DNA of 41,042 bases from Bizionia sp. (GCA_020631395.1 JAHDHI010000044.1:1-41042), one strand, 5' to 3'; shown: positions 9,615 to 18,154, counted from the stretch's first letter. Notes: generated by a model not told the origin, from the letters alone. Numbers and translations are program-made.

Positions 9615-11489
9615 TTATTTTGAAGGTTCGCTCTTTCCATTTCTATTTTCCTTGACCCAAGTCATACAAGATTTAAAATCCTTGAAAATGTGCTCTTCAG
9701 AAATGAAATCCGGTATGATGTCAATACGTTCCATCATATATCGAGGCTGTTTCAGCAAGTTTATGAAAAGTACTTCTACCTTTTTCTTCTTTAAATCCAA
9801 AAGCATGTCCTCCATCACATATAACCCGGATTGATCCATGTACTGCATTCTTCCCAAGCGCATGATCACCATTGAGGCAGAGTCTGGAATCTGTGCTGCC
9901 AATTGCTGAAAATCACTTGTAGAACCAAAGAACAAAGGCCCTTTAATGTGTTTGATGAATACTTTTTCCTTTAGATGCTCTTGAAAGTCCAGCTCATCTG
10001 GCCACACTTCCTCCTTCAATGGTTTTACATCGGAACGTTCTGCCGTCAAATCACCTATCTTCTTCATGAACATCAAAGATGCTATTACGAGGCCTATACC
10101 TACGGCATATACAAGGTTCCAAAATGTGGACAGCACCAAGACAAGCAACATGATCAATACTTCCGAACTTAACTTGATTGGCCCAAAGCTGATGTCTCTT
10201 GGCAAACTAGGTATTGCCTTCAACCCTTTATAGTCCATGACACCAATTCCGACAGTTATCAATATGCCTGCCAAGACTGCTGCTGGAATTTTTGATGCGA
10301 CTGGTCCCAATGCCAACAAGATAACCAACAATACTAGCCCTGCGATCATACCAGAAAGTTTGGTCTTCCCTCCCGAGTTTATGTTGACCACGGTTCTAAT
10401 CGTTGCCCCTGCACCTGGAATTCCACCAAATAGTGCTGCTATGGAGTTTCCTATACCTTGCCCTACCAACTCCTTGTTTGGCTTGTGCTTGGTTTTGGTC
10501 ATGTTGTCTGCAACGACGCTAGTCAACAACGAATCGATGGCTCCAAGCAAGGCCAACGTCAATGCGGTGAATATGTATGGTGTTAGACTACTTAATTGGA
10601 ATCCTGTGAATATTTCCCATTTTGGAATCGGAATTCCACCTGGAATTTCTTGGATAGGTCTATAATCCAATCCAAAGCCTACGGCTATTCCTGACATGAC
10701 AACCAAGGCCACCAGTGTGCTTGGTATTGCTTTGGTAATACGTTTAAACCCATATATGATGAGAATTGTTCCCAATGCAAGTATCAACTCCAACCAGTTT
10801 ATGTATTGCAATGCCCTAGGGATTACCTTCAAGGCACCCAATGCCCCTGAAGCTTCCTTTGCTGCAAGTGTTTGAGATTCTGACCGGATGTCTTCTTCTG
10901 TTATGACTTCTGCTCTAGAAATGGTCTCTTTGAAGTTTTCCAATACCAAGATACCTTCTCCTGCTTCTTCCTTTAGAATGTTCTCTAGAATGACTTCTTC
11001 TGCCTGTGGTTTGAACTGGCTCACGAATTCCACGTCTTCCTTGGGATAGTACCCAATGGATGGTAGTATTTGCGTAAGCAATATGATGACCCCTATTGCC
11101 GTCATAAAACCGGACACCACTGGATATGGAATGTACCTGATGTATTTTCCAAGTCCTATGAGTCCCAAACCTATTTGCATCAATCCAGCCAATAGAAAAA
11201 CAATCAATATCGCTGGCAATGCTTTCTCTACCACGCCATCGTTTGCAGCGACGATTCCTGCAATAACCACCATGCTTACGGCCGTCATTGGTGCAGTAGG
11301 CCCAGATATCTGGGTATCTGTACCTCCAAACAATGCTGCGAAAAAACTGATGAAAATTGCACCATACAATCCAGCTTCCGGTCCTAAACCAGATGATACC
11401 CCAAAGGCCAAAGCCAATGGCAAGGCTACTATTCCTGCGGTAACACCTCCAAAGGCATCTCCTCTAATATTTGAAAATAAATTCTTCAT
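9615..11489 (-). CDS. SulP-family anion (probable bicarbonate) transporter with STAS domain
   Basis: The 624-residue membrane protein has the SulP N-terminus (DAFGGVTAGIVALPLALAFG), many hydrophobic segments to about residue 510, then a cytoplasmic STAS domain (about 520-610, with YMDQSGLYVMED). SulP proteins move sulfate, bicarbonate or other anions, usually with sodium or protons. Because it follows a beta-carbonic anhydrase in the same direction, bicarbonate is the likeliest substrate; this is inference. Residues about 150-225 form a hydrophilic, Glu/Lys-rich insert between membrane segments (LKEEAGEGILVLENF ... ITEEDIRSESQ) that the short bacterial SulP core lacks. The gene sits 42 bases after the DUF2490 gene. 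Confidence 0.92.
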   Translation of the reverse strand: MKNLFSNIRGDAFGGVTAGIVALPLALAFGVSSGLGPEAGLYGAIFISFFAALFGGTDTQISGPTAPMTAVSMVVIAGIVAANDGVVEKALPAILIVFLLAGLMQIGLGLIGLGKYIRYIPYPVVSGFMTAIGVIILLTQILPSIGYYPKEDVEFVSQFKPQAEEVILENILKEEAGEGILVLENFKETISRAEVITEEDIRSESQTLAAKEASGALGALKVIPRALQYINWLELILALGTILIIYGFKRITKAIPSTLVALVVMSGIAVGFGLDYRPIQEIPGGIPIPKWEIFTGFQLSSLTPYIFTALTLALLGAIDSLLTSVVADNMTKTKHKPNKELVGQGIGNSIAALFGGIPGAGATIRTVVNINSGGKTKLSGMIAGLVLLVILLALGPVASKIPAAVLAGILITVGIGVMDYKGLKAIPSLPRDISFGPIKLSSEVLIMLLVLVLSTFWNLVYAVGIGLVIASLMFMKKIGDLTAERSDVKPLKEEVWPDELDFQEHLKEKVFIKHIKGPLFFGSTSDFQQLAAQIPDSASMVIMRLGRMQYMDQSGLYVMEDMLLDLKKKKVEVLFINLLKQPRYMMERIDIIPDFISEEHIFKDFKSCMTWVKENRNGKSEPSK

Positions 11490-11531
11490 CCTATATGATA
11501 TTGATTAATATTTTTCTTTTGGCTCCCTCTC

Positions 11532-12209
11532 TCAAAAAGAGAAAAATGTAATGACATTCAATTGATCCCTTCCCGAATTTTCAAAAAATTGATTCATATA
11601 ACCCAATTCAAATCTAAGGTTCTTGTTTAATTTGTAACCTAACCCTCCATAGACCCTATTCCTATCGAATACCGAAGATTTCGTATTCAAGAATACCTCA
11701 TTGTATGCAGAGAGGTAGAGCTTGTAACTCTCATCTTCACTTTGTACCAATGGATAATTGAATGACAAAAAATAACGGAAACGCATTTTAAAATCGGATT
11801 CGACAAATCGCTGTTCGAATCTGTAACGGTGTCCCAATTTAAGCTTCCCTATCTTTTGTTTGGTAGTAAACTGTTGAAAGATCCTGTGTTCGTTGACCGA
11901 AACCTTATCATCAGTATCGCCTATGTAATTTTCAGACAAAATGTAACCATAACCCAACAATACATTGTCTTTTTCAGACACATTGTAACCAAGCCCCGTC
12001 CTTAACAGCAACTGTTCCAAGTCTCCAATTGCATTGTAATTTCTGTATTGCACTTCATTATGCAAATTCCATTTTTGATTTAGTTTCTTGTTACCGATGT
12101 AGATTAACCAATTCCCGAAGTCACTATCTTGTGCTTTCACCATGTTTGGCATTGTCAACGCAATCATCAACAACGCCAAACATATTTTGCTTCTATGTTT
12201 TCCTAGCAT
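11532..12209 (-). CDS. DUF2490 family outer-membrane-like protein
   Basis: The product is about 225 residues with a signal peptide (LLMIALTMPNMVKAQ) followed by alternating strands ending in aromatic residues, as in an outer-membrane beta-barrel. The pattern FGNWLIYIGNKKLN...WNLHNEVQYR...LLLRTGLGY matches DUF2490. An upstream TTG at 12218 is in frame, but the ATG at 12209 gives a normal signal peptide and is preferred. The start is 11 bases after the carbonic anhydrase stop, and sulP follows after 42 bases, so the three genes look co-transcribed. A role in letting bicarbonate or another anion cross the outer membrane is only a guess from context. Confidence 0.85.
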   Translation of the reverse strand: MLGKHRSKICLALLMIALTMPNMVKAQDSDFGNWLIYIGNKKLNQKWNLHNEVQYRNYNAIGDLEQLLLRTGLGYNVSEKDNVLLGYGYILSENYIGDTDDKVSVNEHRIFQQFTTKQKIGKLKLGHRYRFEQRFVESDFKMRFRYFLSFNYPLVQSEDESYKLYLSAYNEVFLNTKSSVFDRNRVYGGLGYKLNKNLRFELGYMNQFFENSGRDQLNVITFFSF

Positions 12210-12220
12210 TGCCGGCAATT

Positions 12221-12853
12221 TTATTCGTAAAAGGTTACAGCTCCAGAACCGATGTCGTACATTGCACCAACGACTTCTATCTCCCCATCCTTTTCCATTT
12301 GTGCCAAAACCTCACTCTCCTTCAATATTCTCTCTATGGTCAATTCGACATTTTTCTTTGCCACGTCATTGACGAACTCTATGTTCTTGGAGTTTCTAAG
12401 GCTCTTATCCTGTGGAGTCTCCACAGCTTTTACTGCTGGACTTATGTTCTTCAACATTGCTGTTAAATTCCCCAGCTTGGCATCGTCACAAGCACCTTTT
12501 ACTGCTCCACAACTCGTATGCCCCAAGACCACTATTAACTTGGTTCCTGCCAACTTGCATGCAAACTCCATGCTTCCCAATATGTCTTCATTTACAAAAT
12601 TCCCAGCAATACGGGCACTGAAGATGTCCCCTATGCCTTGATCGAAGATCAATTCGGAAGACACTCTGGAATCGATACAACTCAAAATCGTTGCAAAAGG
12701 ATACTGTCCTTTGCTTGTATCTTCAACTTGCCCCAATAGGTTTCTATCCATCTTTAGGTTGTTTTGAAATCTTAGGTTGCCTTCTTTTAAAGATTGTAAA
12801 GACTTTTGTGGAGTCATTGTCAATTGTGTTTCTTTTGTATGCGCTTTAATCAT
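12221..12853 (-). CDS. Beta-class carbonic anhydrase
   Basis: This zinc enzyme interconverts CO2 and bicarbonate. The zinc ligands Cys59, His112 and Cys115 and the Asp61-Arg63 dyad are visible in SCIDSRVSSELIFDQGIGDI and VVLGHTSCGAVKGACDD. Length (210 residues) is normal. The ATG at 12853 is used; an internal ATG (MTPQKSLQSL, codon 13) begins where many relatives start and is an alternative. No signal peptide is apparent, so the enzyme is probably cytoplasmic. It leads the apparent operon with the DUF2490 and SulP genes, a pairing that suggests supply of bicarbonate for anaplerotic carboxylation or pH control. Confidence 0.95.
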   Translation of the reverse strand: MIKAHTKETQLTMTPQKSLQSLKEGNLRFQNNLKMDRNLLGQVEDTSKGQYPFATILSCIDSRVSSELIFDQGIGDIFSARIAGNFVNEDILGSMEFACKLAGTKLIVVLGHTSCGAVKGACDDAKLGNLTAMLKNISPAVKAVETPQDKSLRNSKNIEFVNDVAKKNVELTIERILKESEVLAQMEKDGEIEVVGAMYDIGSGAVTFYE

Positions 12854-12925
12854 AATTGTTTGTTTTATAACTGTGGCTTCTTGCCATTAACTATTTTTAT
12901 TAGATATTTGAGTGTGTGAAAAATT

Positions 12926-12944
12926 ATATCCTTTGAAAGGATAT
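12926..12944. promoter_or_regulatory. 19-base palindrome upstream of carbonic anhydrase operon
   Basis: ATATCCTTT and AAAGGATAT flank a single central base, a perfect inverted repeat 73 bases before the carbonic anhydrase ATG. With a one-base centre it is better suited to a dimeric DNA-binding protein than to an RNA hairpin. No regulator is identified. Confidence 0.45.
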
Positions 12945-13022
12945 CTCTTGATTTATTGGTTTTAAACTAACTGCTCTTGTAATTTACACAAAAAAAAGTA
13001 CTTTTTTAGATCCAATGAAGAT

Positions 13023-13322
13023 TTACACCTCCGGAGGTGGAGATATCAAGTTTAAATGTGGTTTTGGGTACTTCTTGTAGTTAAACCCCGAAAGTTCTGT
13101 CCCAGAATATTCCATAAAGGAAACGGATTCTCTATTTCCTTCGAAAAAAAACTCAAGAACTTTCGTCTTTTCGTTTTCCTTCTCCTCCTCTTCCTCGGAA
13201 AGATCGTAATAGATGGAAACATCCATGGAATCATCCATTGTCGATATTATTGATGGCACCGTGGTAATTGCCATAAACAATACAGTAAAAAATACTGAGA
13301 CCAAGTTTTTAATCATTTCCAT
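13023..13322 (-). CDS. Small hypothetical protein with N-terminal hydrophobic segment
   Basis: The 99-residue product begins with a hydrophobic stretch (LVSVFFTVLFMAITTVPSII) that is either a signal peptide or a membrane anchor, followed by a strongly acidic run (DLSEEEEEKENEKTK, about 41-55) and a conserved-looking tail with aromatic residues (LEFFFEGNRESVSF). I do not recognise a named family. Support for it being a real gene comes from a TATATTTG promoter box just upstream (13340-13347) and sensible composition. It is divergent from the TonB receptor gene. An ATG two codons in (13316) is an equally good start. Confidence 0.6.
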   Translation of the reverse strand: MEMIKNLVSVFFTVLFMAITTVPSIISTMDDSMDVSIYYDLSEEEEEKENEKTKVLEFFFEGNRESVSFMEYSGTELSGFNYKKYPKPHLNLISPPPEV

Positions 13323-13339
13323 TTTTTTACGTCGGTATA

Positions 13340-13347
13340 CAAATATA
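13340..13347 (-). promoter_or_regulatory. -7 promoter box for the small hypothetical gene
   Basis: The minus strand reads TATATTTG, an exact TAnnTTTG match, placing the transcript start roughly 10 bases before the gene at 13322. No clear TTG -33 element is seen at the usual distance. Confidence 0.5.
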
Positions 13348-13439
13348 GCATTTAGTCGATTACATATTGTTAATTTTCCTTTAAAAATATTTCTAGCATC
13401 TCCAATGTTAAATCAAGGTTTTTCAACCTCTTTTTTCAT

Positions 13440-13494
13440 AACATTTAAATAACATTTTCATCATCGACTTTTAACCTGCAATTAACCTACTCTT
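13440..13494 (+). promoter_or_regulatory. Pho-box-like 11-base direct repeats before the TonB receptor
   Basis: Five consecutive 11-base units are in register: AACATTTAAAT, AACATTTTCAT, CATCGACTTTT, AACCTGCAATT, AACCTACTCTT. Four of the five start with AAC. A -7-like box TTTCTTTG follows at 13508-13515, about 25 bases before the ATG at 13540. Tandem 11-base units next to the core promoter are how PhoB boxes are built in Proteobacteria; that a PhoB-type regulator binds here is inference supported by the phosphate genes downstream. Confidence 0.6.
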
Positions 13495-13539
13495 TACACA
13501 CCAAGAGTTTCTTTGCATCGAGAAAATTATACAAGAAAA

Positions 13540-16326
13540 ATGAAACATTTATTACTGACTATTGCCCTACTAACGTCATTATTTTCCCTTTCCCAAAATA
13601 CAGGATCCATATCCGGAAAAGTTTTGGACAAGGAGTACGATGATGAGCCCTTGCCTCAATGCAACATTATAGTAAAAGGAACAACCAAAGGAACTACTAC
13701 GGATTTTGATGGACTATACAGTTTGTCCAATCTAGAACCAGGTAGCTATACAATAGAATTTAGCTTCGTTGGCTACAAAACTCAAAACATACCTGTAGAC
13801 ATCTTAGCAGGTGACAAGAAAGAAATCAATGTTAGCTTGGCTGCAAGTGCAGCTGCTTTGGACGAGGTCATAGTAAAGACTTCTGTGAAACGTGAAAGCG
13901 AAACGGCTTTGTTGCTGGATCAGAAAAAAGCTGTGGAAATAAAACAAAGCATCGGAGCAGACGAGCTATCCAGAAAAGGAGTTGGTGATGCTGCAGGTGC
14001 AGTGGCCAAAATTTCCGGGGTTTCCAAACAAGAAGGTTCAAGCAACGTCTACGTTCGTGGTTTGGGTGATCGCTATTTAAACACGACGATGAATGGTCTT
14101 GCACTACCTTCAAACGATGTAAACAAAAAAAACATAGACTTGAATCTTTTTGCTTCCGACGTTATTGAAAATGTATCCATCAGCAAAGCATATTCTTCAA
14201 GGTTTTATGGGGATTTTGCTGCTGGAAATGTAGATATTTCCTCAAAAAACTACAAAGGAAACGGGTTCTTTGATTTCTCTACAAATACAGGCATAAACTC
14301 CAGAGCTGCGGGGCAAAACTTTGTAAGAAGTGAAGGTAGTGGTTACTTTGGATATTATGGAAGATATGATCACAACCCATTTGCCGTCATCATTTCCCAT
14401 GGTGTGGATCCAGTAAATGTAAACTCTCCAATAAATGTTGGCTATGGTGCTTCTGCAGGAAAGTCCTTCGATTTTGAAAGCGGCTCTCGTTTGAGTTTGT
14501 TTACCACAGCTTCATTTGAAAACGATTATGAATATCGAAAAGGGAAGCAGACGGATTTCACCTCCATATTCAAAAAGATATTTCCCGAGACCGAGGAGTT
14601 CGAGTATTCTACCACTACCACGGCAATGTTGAATGCCAATTACAAGATTGACGACAACAACAAGATTCAATTCAACTCTATGTTCATAAACAGTTCTTCG
14701 GACGAGGTTGGCTTCTACGGCATTGGAGGCAATGGCTTCAACTGGGATTCTCAATCCGCCGTGGATTCCGAGAAGGGATTCTTTCAGAAAAACATTCAAT
14801 TCAACCAAGACCTCATCTATGTAAATCAAATATTGGGTACTCACAAATTCGGAGATGTGGAATTGGATTGGGGCATTGGATACAATAGGGTGAATGCCCA
14901 TGAGCCGGACAGAAAGCGTTTCAGCGTCGAAGATTACCAGTTGGCCTTGGACAACGATTCTTCCACAAATCCCGTGTTTTTCAACAATGTGGTGTTCGAC
15001 AACCAACGCTACTTTCAAGACATAAAAGATGAAGAACTGAACAGCCGCATCAATTTAGCATATGAATTGTCCGAACAAACCAAATTCAATCTTGGATTCA
15101 ATGGAAGGTCAAAGACTCGTGAATTCGAAAACATTCGCTACGGTTACGACATCGTAGACAATACAACTCCCATAAATAACGTAAACAACTTGAATTCCAT
15201 CTTCAACATCAACAATCTGAACTTGAATGGAAATGGGCTATATGACATAAAGGTAATAAATGGCATTCCAGATTTCGGAAACACCAATGCTCCAGGCGAA
15301 CCAGAAAACACCTATACGGGCAAATTGGATGTTTATGCAGGTTATGCCAATGCCGAGCTTAAATTTGGAGAAAAATGGTTGATAGTACCTGGTGCTAGAA
15401 TAGAATCTTTCAAACAAAGCATTAACTACGATGTGATCAATCTCCCTGCTAACGAGCCTGGATTCAGACAAACAGAGAACATATTCCTTTTGCCAAGCTT
15501 AAGTGTGAAATATGCCTTGAAGGAAGATCAAAACCTACGTTTTTCCACTAGTAAGACAGTTTCTAATCCAGAGTTCAAAGAAATGGCTCCTTTCGTCTAT
15601 GAAGGTGTAACACAACGTATCGGTGGAAATCCAGACTTGTTGAACAACCCTTCTTTTTCATCCATTTACAATGTGGACTTCAAGTATGAGTGGTTTATAA
15701 GTCGTTCGGAAATATTCTCGGTAGCTGCCTTTGGAAAACAAATCAATGACCCGATAAATCTAGTCATTGCCAACGATGCCACTGGAACACAACGCTATTT
15801 TAGAACTGGAGACAAAGCTACCATTCTAGGTTTTGAAGTGGAAATAAGAAAGACATTGATGCAAAATGAGAATGAGGATGCGACACTATCTACTGGATTC
15901 AACGCTACTTATATGCATACCGAACAAGATTTGAAAAGCTCTACTGGCTTATACTCATCCACTTTGGATAGAACAGACAAGCTACAGGGTGCTTCTCCAT
16001 TGATCGTCAATGCAGATTTAAGTTACACACCAACTTTCGGTGAAAATTACAAACCTACTGCAAACTTGGTATTCTCATACTTCTCCGATCGCATCTCTGC
16101 TTTGGGTTCAGGCCAACTGGGAAACATCATAGAGAAAGGAATACCAACTGTCGACTTGGTTTTCAAAAGCAAGATCGGTGAAAAATTAGAACTTAATTTC
16201 AGTGCAAAAAATCTATTGGACCCAAGTATAGAACGCGTTAGAGAAAACACTTCCTTCGGAGATGTCACACTTTCGGAATACAAGAGAGGTATAGATTTAA
16301 ATCTACAATTGAAATACAAACTTTAA
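13540..16326 (+). CDS. TonB-dependent outer-membrane receptor (no SusD partner)
   Basis: The 928-residue product takes up a ligand across the outer membrane using TonB energy. After the signal peptide (MKHLLLTIALLTSLFSLSQ) comes a carboxypeptidase-regulatory-like domain (about 22-105: GSISGKVLDKEYDDEPLPQC ... GLYSLSNLEPGSYTIEFSFVGY), then a plug (about 120-230, VYVRGLGDRYLNTTMNGLAL) and a long barrel to the C-terminus. A TTG 27 bases upstream is in frame, but the ATG at 13540 starts the signal peptide. No SusD gene follows; instead a beta-helix lipoprotein starts 33 bases after the stop, so the pair is probably one operon. Pho-box-like repeats upstream and the porin and PiT genes nearby suggest a phosphorus-containing ligand; this is inference. 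Confidence 0.93.
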   Translation: MKHLLLTIALLTSLFSLSQNTGSISGKVLDKEYDDEPLPQCNIIVKGTTKGTTTDFDGLYSLSNLEPGSYTIEFSFVGYKTQNIPVDILAGDKKEINVSLAASAAALDEVIVKTSVKRESETALLLDQKKAVEIKQSIGADELSRKGVGDAAGAVAKISGVSKQEGSSNVYVRGLGDRYLNTTMNGLALPSNDVNKKNIDLNLFASDVIENVSISKAYSSRFYGDFAAGNVDISSKNYKGNGFFDFSTNTGINSRAAGQNFVRSEGSGYFGYYGRYDHNPFAVIISHGVDPVNVNSPINVGYGASAGKSFDFESGSRLSLFTTASFENDYEYRKGKQTDFTSIFKKIFPETEEFEYSTTTTAMLNANYKIDDNNKIQFNSMFINSSSDEVGFYGIGGNGFNWDSQSAVDSEKGFFQKNIQFNQDLIYVNQILGTHKFGDVELDWGIGYNRVNAHEPDRKRFSVEDYQLALDNDSSTNPVFFNNVVFDNQRYFQDIKDEELNSRINLAYELSEQTKFNLGFNGRSKTREFENIRYGYDIVDNTTPINNVNNLNSIFNINNLNLNGNGLYDIKVINGIPDFGNTNAPGEPENTYTGKLDVYAGYANAELKFGEKWLIVPGARIESFKQSINYDVINLPANEPGFRQTENIFLLPSLSVKYALKEDQNLRFSTSKTVSNPEFKEMAPFVYEGVTQRIGGNPDLLNNPSFSSIYNVDFKYEWFISRSEIFSVAAFGKQINDPINLVIANDATGTQRYFRTGDKATILGFEVEIRKTLMQNENEDATLSTGFNATYMHTEQDLKSSTGLYSSTLDRTDKLQGASPLIVNADLSYTPTFGENYKPTANLVFSYFSDRISALGSGQLGNIIEKGIPTVDLVFKSKIGEKLELNFSAKNLLDPSIERVRENTSFGDVTLSEYKRGIDLNLQLKYKL

Positions 16327-16359
16327 AAAAAACAACATTAAACTAAAAATCTAAAAACT

Positions 16360-17529
16360 ATGAAACGTAATTTTTTATTAAGCTTGGCTACAGTAGCAAT
16401 GCTCATTACAGGGTGTTCAACAGATGACACGGCAGACGTTGTATTAAATGTAAACAACGGTGGAGGGGGTGATTCTACAGGATCGACCATCTCTGGAACT
16501 TACACTAGTGACTTGACTTTGGAAGCTGGTATAGAATATACTTTGAATGGATCTTTAATCATGTCTACTGGAACGACTTTGACCATTCCTGCAGGAACGA
16601 CAATCAAAGCCTTGGCTCAAGGATCTGACATTTATATTGCCATAGCACAAGGCGCAACTATAAACGCCATGGGTACAGCAACAAATCCAATTGTATTGAC
16701 ATCCAATGCTTCCAACCCACAAGCTGGTGACTGGGGAGGCTTGATCATTTTAGGCAAAGCTCCCATCAACTCGGTAGCTGGTAGCGCAACATCTACTTCT
16801 GAAATTGCTAGCTTACCTTACGGAGGAACCATTCCTGGAGACGATTCTGGGAGCATTCGCTATATGAGAATTGAATATTCTGGAGGATCCGCAGATGGAC
16901 AGTCTGAAAACAATGGTTTTTCTTTCTACGGTGTTGGAAACGGGACATTGGTGGAATACATACAGGCATACGAAGGAAAGGATGATGGCATCGAATTCTT
17001 TGGAGGTACGGTAAATGTCGATTATGTTTCTGTTGTGAATGCTCAAGACGATTCCATAGACTGGACGGAAGGTTACACGGGAACAATAACCAATGCATAC
17101 GTAAAGCATGGAACCGATCATGACAAAGGTGTGGAAGCCGATGGTTACAATACGGATATCGGGAACAACTCCAATCCTATCTTTTGGTCCAAACCAACTG
17201 TAAACAATTTGACCATTGTTGGAAACGGTTCTGGGACAGGAAATGAAGCCATTCGTTTGAGAGCTGGTACACAAGGAATCTTCAACAACGTATCCTTGGA
17301 AGGTTTCGCAGAAGGTTTCGATTTGGATGGGGACCAAGGAGATTCTCCTACAGGAGCTGGAGTTATGAGTGGAGATTTGAAGGTAATGGACATTCTTTTT
17401 ACCGATGTAACATTGAAGGTGAAAAATGACACTGGTAGTTCTTTTACAGATGCAGATTTTGTTTCTGGTGATGGAAATGGTACAGGGACAGACTATTCTG
17501 CTTGGAGTTCTGGATGGACCATACAATAA
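16360..17529 (+). CDS. Surface or periplasmic lipoprotein with right-handed beta-helix fold
   Basis: The 389-residue product has a lipoprotein signal (MKRNFLLSLATVAMLITGC, lipid-attached Cys19), a Gly/Asp-rich linker (about 27-45), then short repeated strands rich in Gly, Thr, Asn and Asp such as GATINAMGTATNPIVLTS, GGTVNVDYVSVVNAQDDSID and GNEAIRLRAGTQGIFNNVSL. That pattern fits a parallel beta-helix. No enzyme motif is recognised. It follows the TonB receptor by 33 bases and precedes a strong terminator, so it is likely the receptor's partner, perhaps binding or presenting the ligand at the surface as SusD does in glycan systems. That role is inference. Confidence 0.8.
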   Translation: MKRNFLLSLATVAMLITGCSTDDTADVVLNVNNGGGGDSTGSTISGTYTSDLTLEAGIEYTLNGSLIMSTGTTLTIPAGTTIKALAQGSDIYIAIAQGATINAMGTATNPIVLTSNASNPQAGDWGGLIILGKAPINSVAGSATSTSEIASLPYGGTIPGDDSGSIRYMRIEYSGGSADGQSENNGFSFYGVGNGTLVEYIQAYEGKDDGIEFFGGTVNVDYVSVVNAQDDSIDWTEGYTGTITNAYVKHGTDHDKGVEADGYNTDIGNNSNPIFWSKPTVNNLTIVGNGSGTGNEAIRLRAGTQGIFNNVSLEGFAEGFDLDGDQGDSPTGAGVMSGDLKVMDILFTDVTLKVKNDTGSSFTDADFVSGDGNGTGTDYSAWSSGWTIQ

Positions 17530-17548
17530 AAAAACAACTTATTTGAAA

Positions 17549-17590
17549 ATAGAAAAGCATCCTAATTTCTTAGGATGCTTTTCTATTTTG
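17549..17590. terminator. Bidirectional terminator between beta-helix lipoprotein and MORN gene
   Basis: A stem of at least 13 bp (AAAAGCATCCTAA at 17553-17565 with TTAGGATGCTTTT at 17570-17582, loop TTTC), extendable outward by 4 bp, has A runs on the left and T runs on the right. It can end both the plus-strand lipoprotein transcript and the convergent minus-strand MORN gene. Confidence 0.88.
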
Positions 17591-17607
17591 TAATATTATC
17601 AATAAAT

Positions 17608-17967
17608 CTAGTTGCTATCTGCAACTGGGACTTTAATCTCCCATTCGCTTACACTAGCAATAGCATTATTGTCATAATCTACTTCTTTAAGAGTGGTCTT
17701 ATTCCAGAAAAACCACTTGCCGACTTTTTTACCATTATCATAATTTGCAGAAACTTGTTTCTTGCCTTCTGTGTCATAACGAAACCACTCTCCTTGTAAT
17801 TTACCATCTAAAGTGTAAGTCCCTGTTTGACTTACGACTCCATTGTCATGATAGTACACAACTTCAATTAGGTTAGTGTCCTTGTTATGCTTTAAATCTC
17901 GCTTCTCTTGAGCATGAGATACCACAGCAATTAAAAAGGCAATCGAAAATAAAATTGATTTCTTCAT
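17608..17967 (-). CDS. Exported MORN-variant repeat protein
   Basis: The preferred ATG at 17967 gives a 119-residue product with a signal peptide (MKKSILFSIAFLIAVVSHAQ); an ATG at 17985 would only add six residues. The body carries two or three MORN-variant repeats: EVVYYHDNGVVSQTGTYTLD, GKLQGEWFRYDTEGKKQVSA and NYDNGKKVGKWFFWNKTTLK. These are short beta-hairpin repeats of unknown function. As I recall, close homologues are often labelled nicotinic acid mononucleotide adenylyltransferase; nothing in the sequence supports that enzyme. An exact -7 box sits just upstream at 17993-18000, and an 11-base repeat array covers the region behind it, so the gene may belong to the same phosphate response. 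Confidence 0.8.
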   Translation of the reverse strand: MKKSILFSIAFLIAVVSHAQEKRDLKHNKDTNLIEVVYYHDNGVVSQTGTYTLDGKLQGEWFRYDTEGKKQVSANYDNGKKVGKWFFWNKTTLKEVDYDNNAIASVSEWEIKVPVADSN

Positions 17968-17992
17968 AATTATGGGTTTTAACATTATATAT

Positions 17993-18023
17993 CAAATATA
18001 GCGATTTGACAACATTTAAACAA
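17993..18023 (-). promoter_or_regulatory. -33/-7 promoter of the MORN gene
   Basis: On the minus strand TATATTTG (17993-18000) matches TAnnTTTG exactly, with a TTG (18021-18023) 20 bases upstream, the spacing expected for the Bacteroidota housekeeping sigma factor. The leader would be about 20 bases to the ATG at 17967, supporting that start. The -33 side overlaps the 11-base repeat array. Confidence 0.65.
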
Positions 18024-18076
18024 CTATTACATAACATTAATTTAACATTGGGATTACTACCGTTTAACTGTGTGTC
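18011..18076. promoter_or_regulatory. Pho-box-like array of 11-base direct repeats
   Basis: Six units in perfect 11-base register on the plus strand: AACATTTAAAC, AACTATTACAT, AACATTAATTT, AACATTGGGAT, TACTACCGTTT, AACTGTGTGTC. Five begin with AAC and three with AACATT. The array overlaps the -33 region of the minus-strand MORN promoter and lies upstream of the candidate plus-strand small RNA, so the controlled direction is uncertain. This is the longest such array in the window. Confidence 0.6.
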
Positions 18077-18154
18077 TCTTGCCAATAAAAATCCAATGCC
18101 TCAAGCTTAATGATTAGTTAATATTCACATTACATTAAATTCAACTTCATTGTC

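Noticed and set aside
13513-13539. TTG-extended starts for the TonB receptor, and likewise the DUF2490, porin, chrA and zinc-ribbon genes
   Set aside because: The extensions fall in promoter or leader sequence, and the internal ATG gives a proper signal peptide or equally complete protein.
16813-17526. 237-codon minus-strand frame opposite the beta-helix lipoprotein
   Set aside because: It lies wholly antisense to a gene with a clear lipoprotein signal and repeats, has no signal or domain, and has the Cys/Ile-rich composition of a shadow frame.
17608-17967. Nicotinic acid mononucleotide adenylyltransferase as a name for the MORN gene
   Set aside because: The label, which I recall for homologues, is not supported: no nucleotidyltransferase motif, only a signal peptide and MORN-type repeats.
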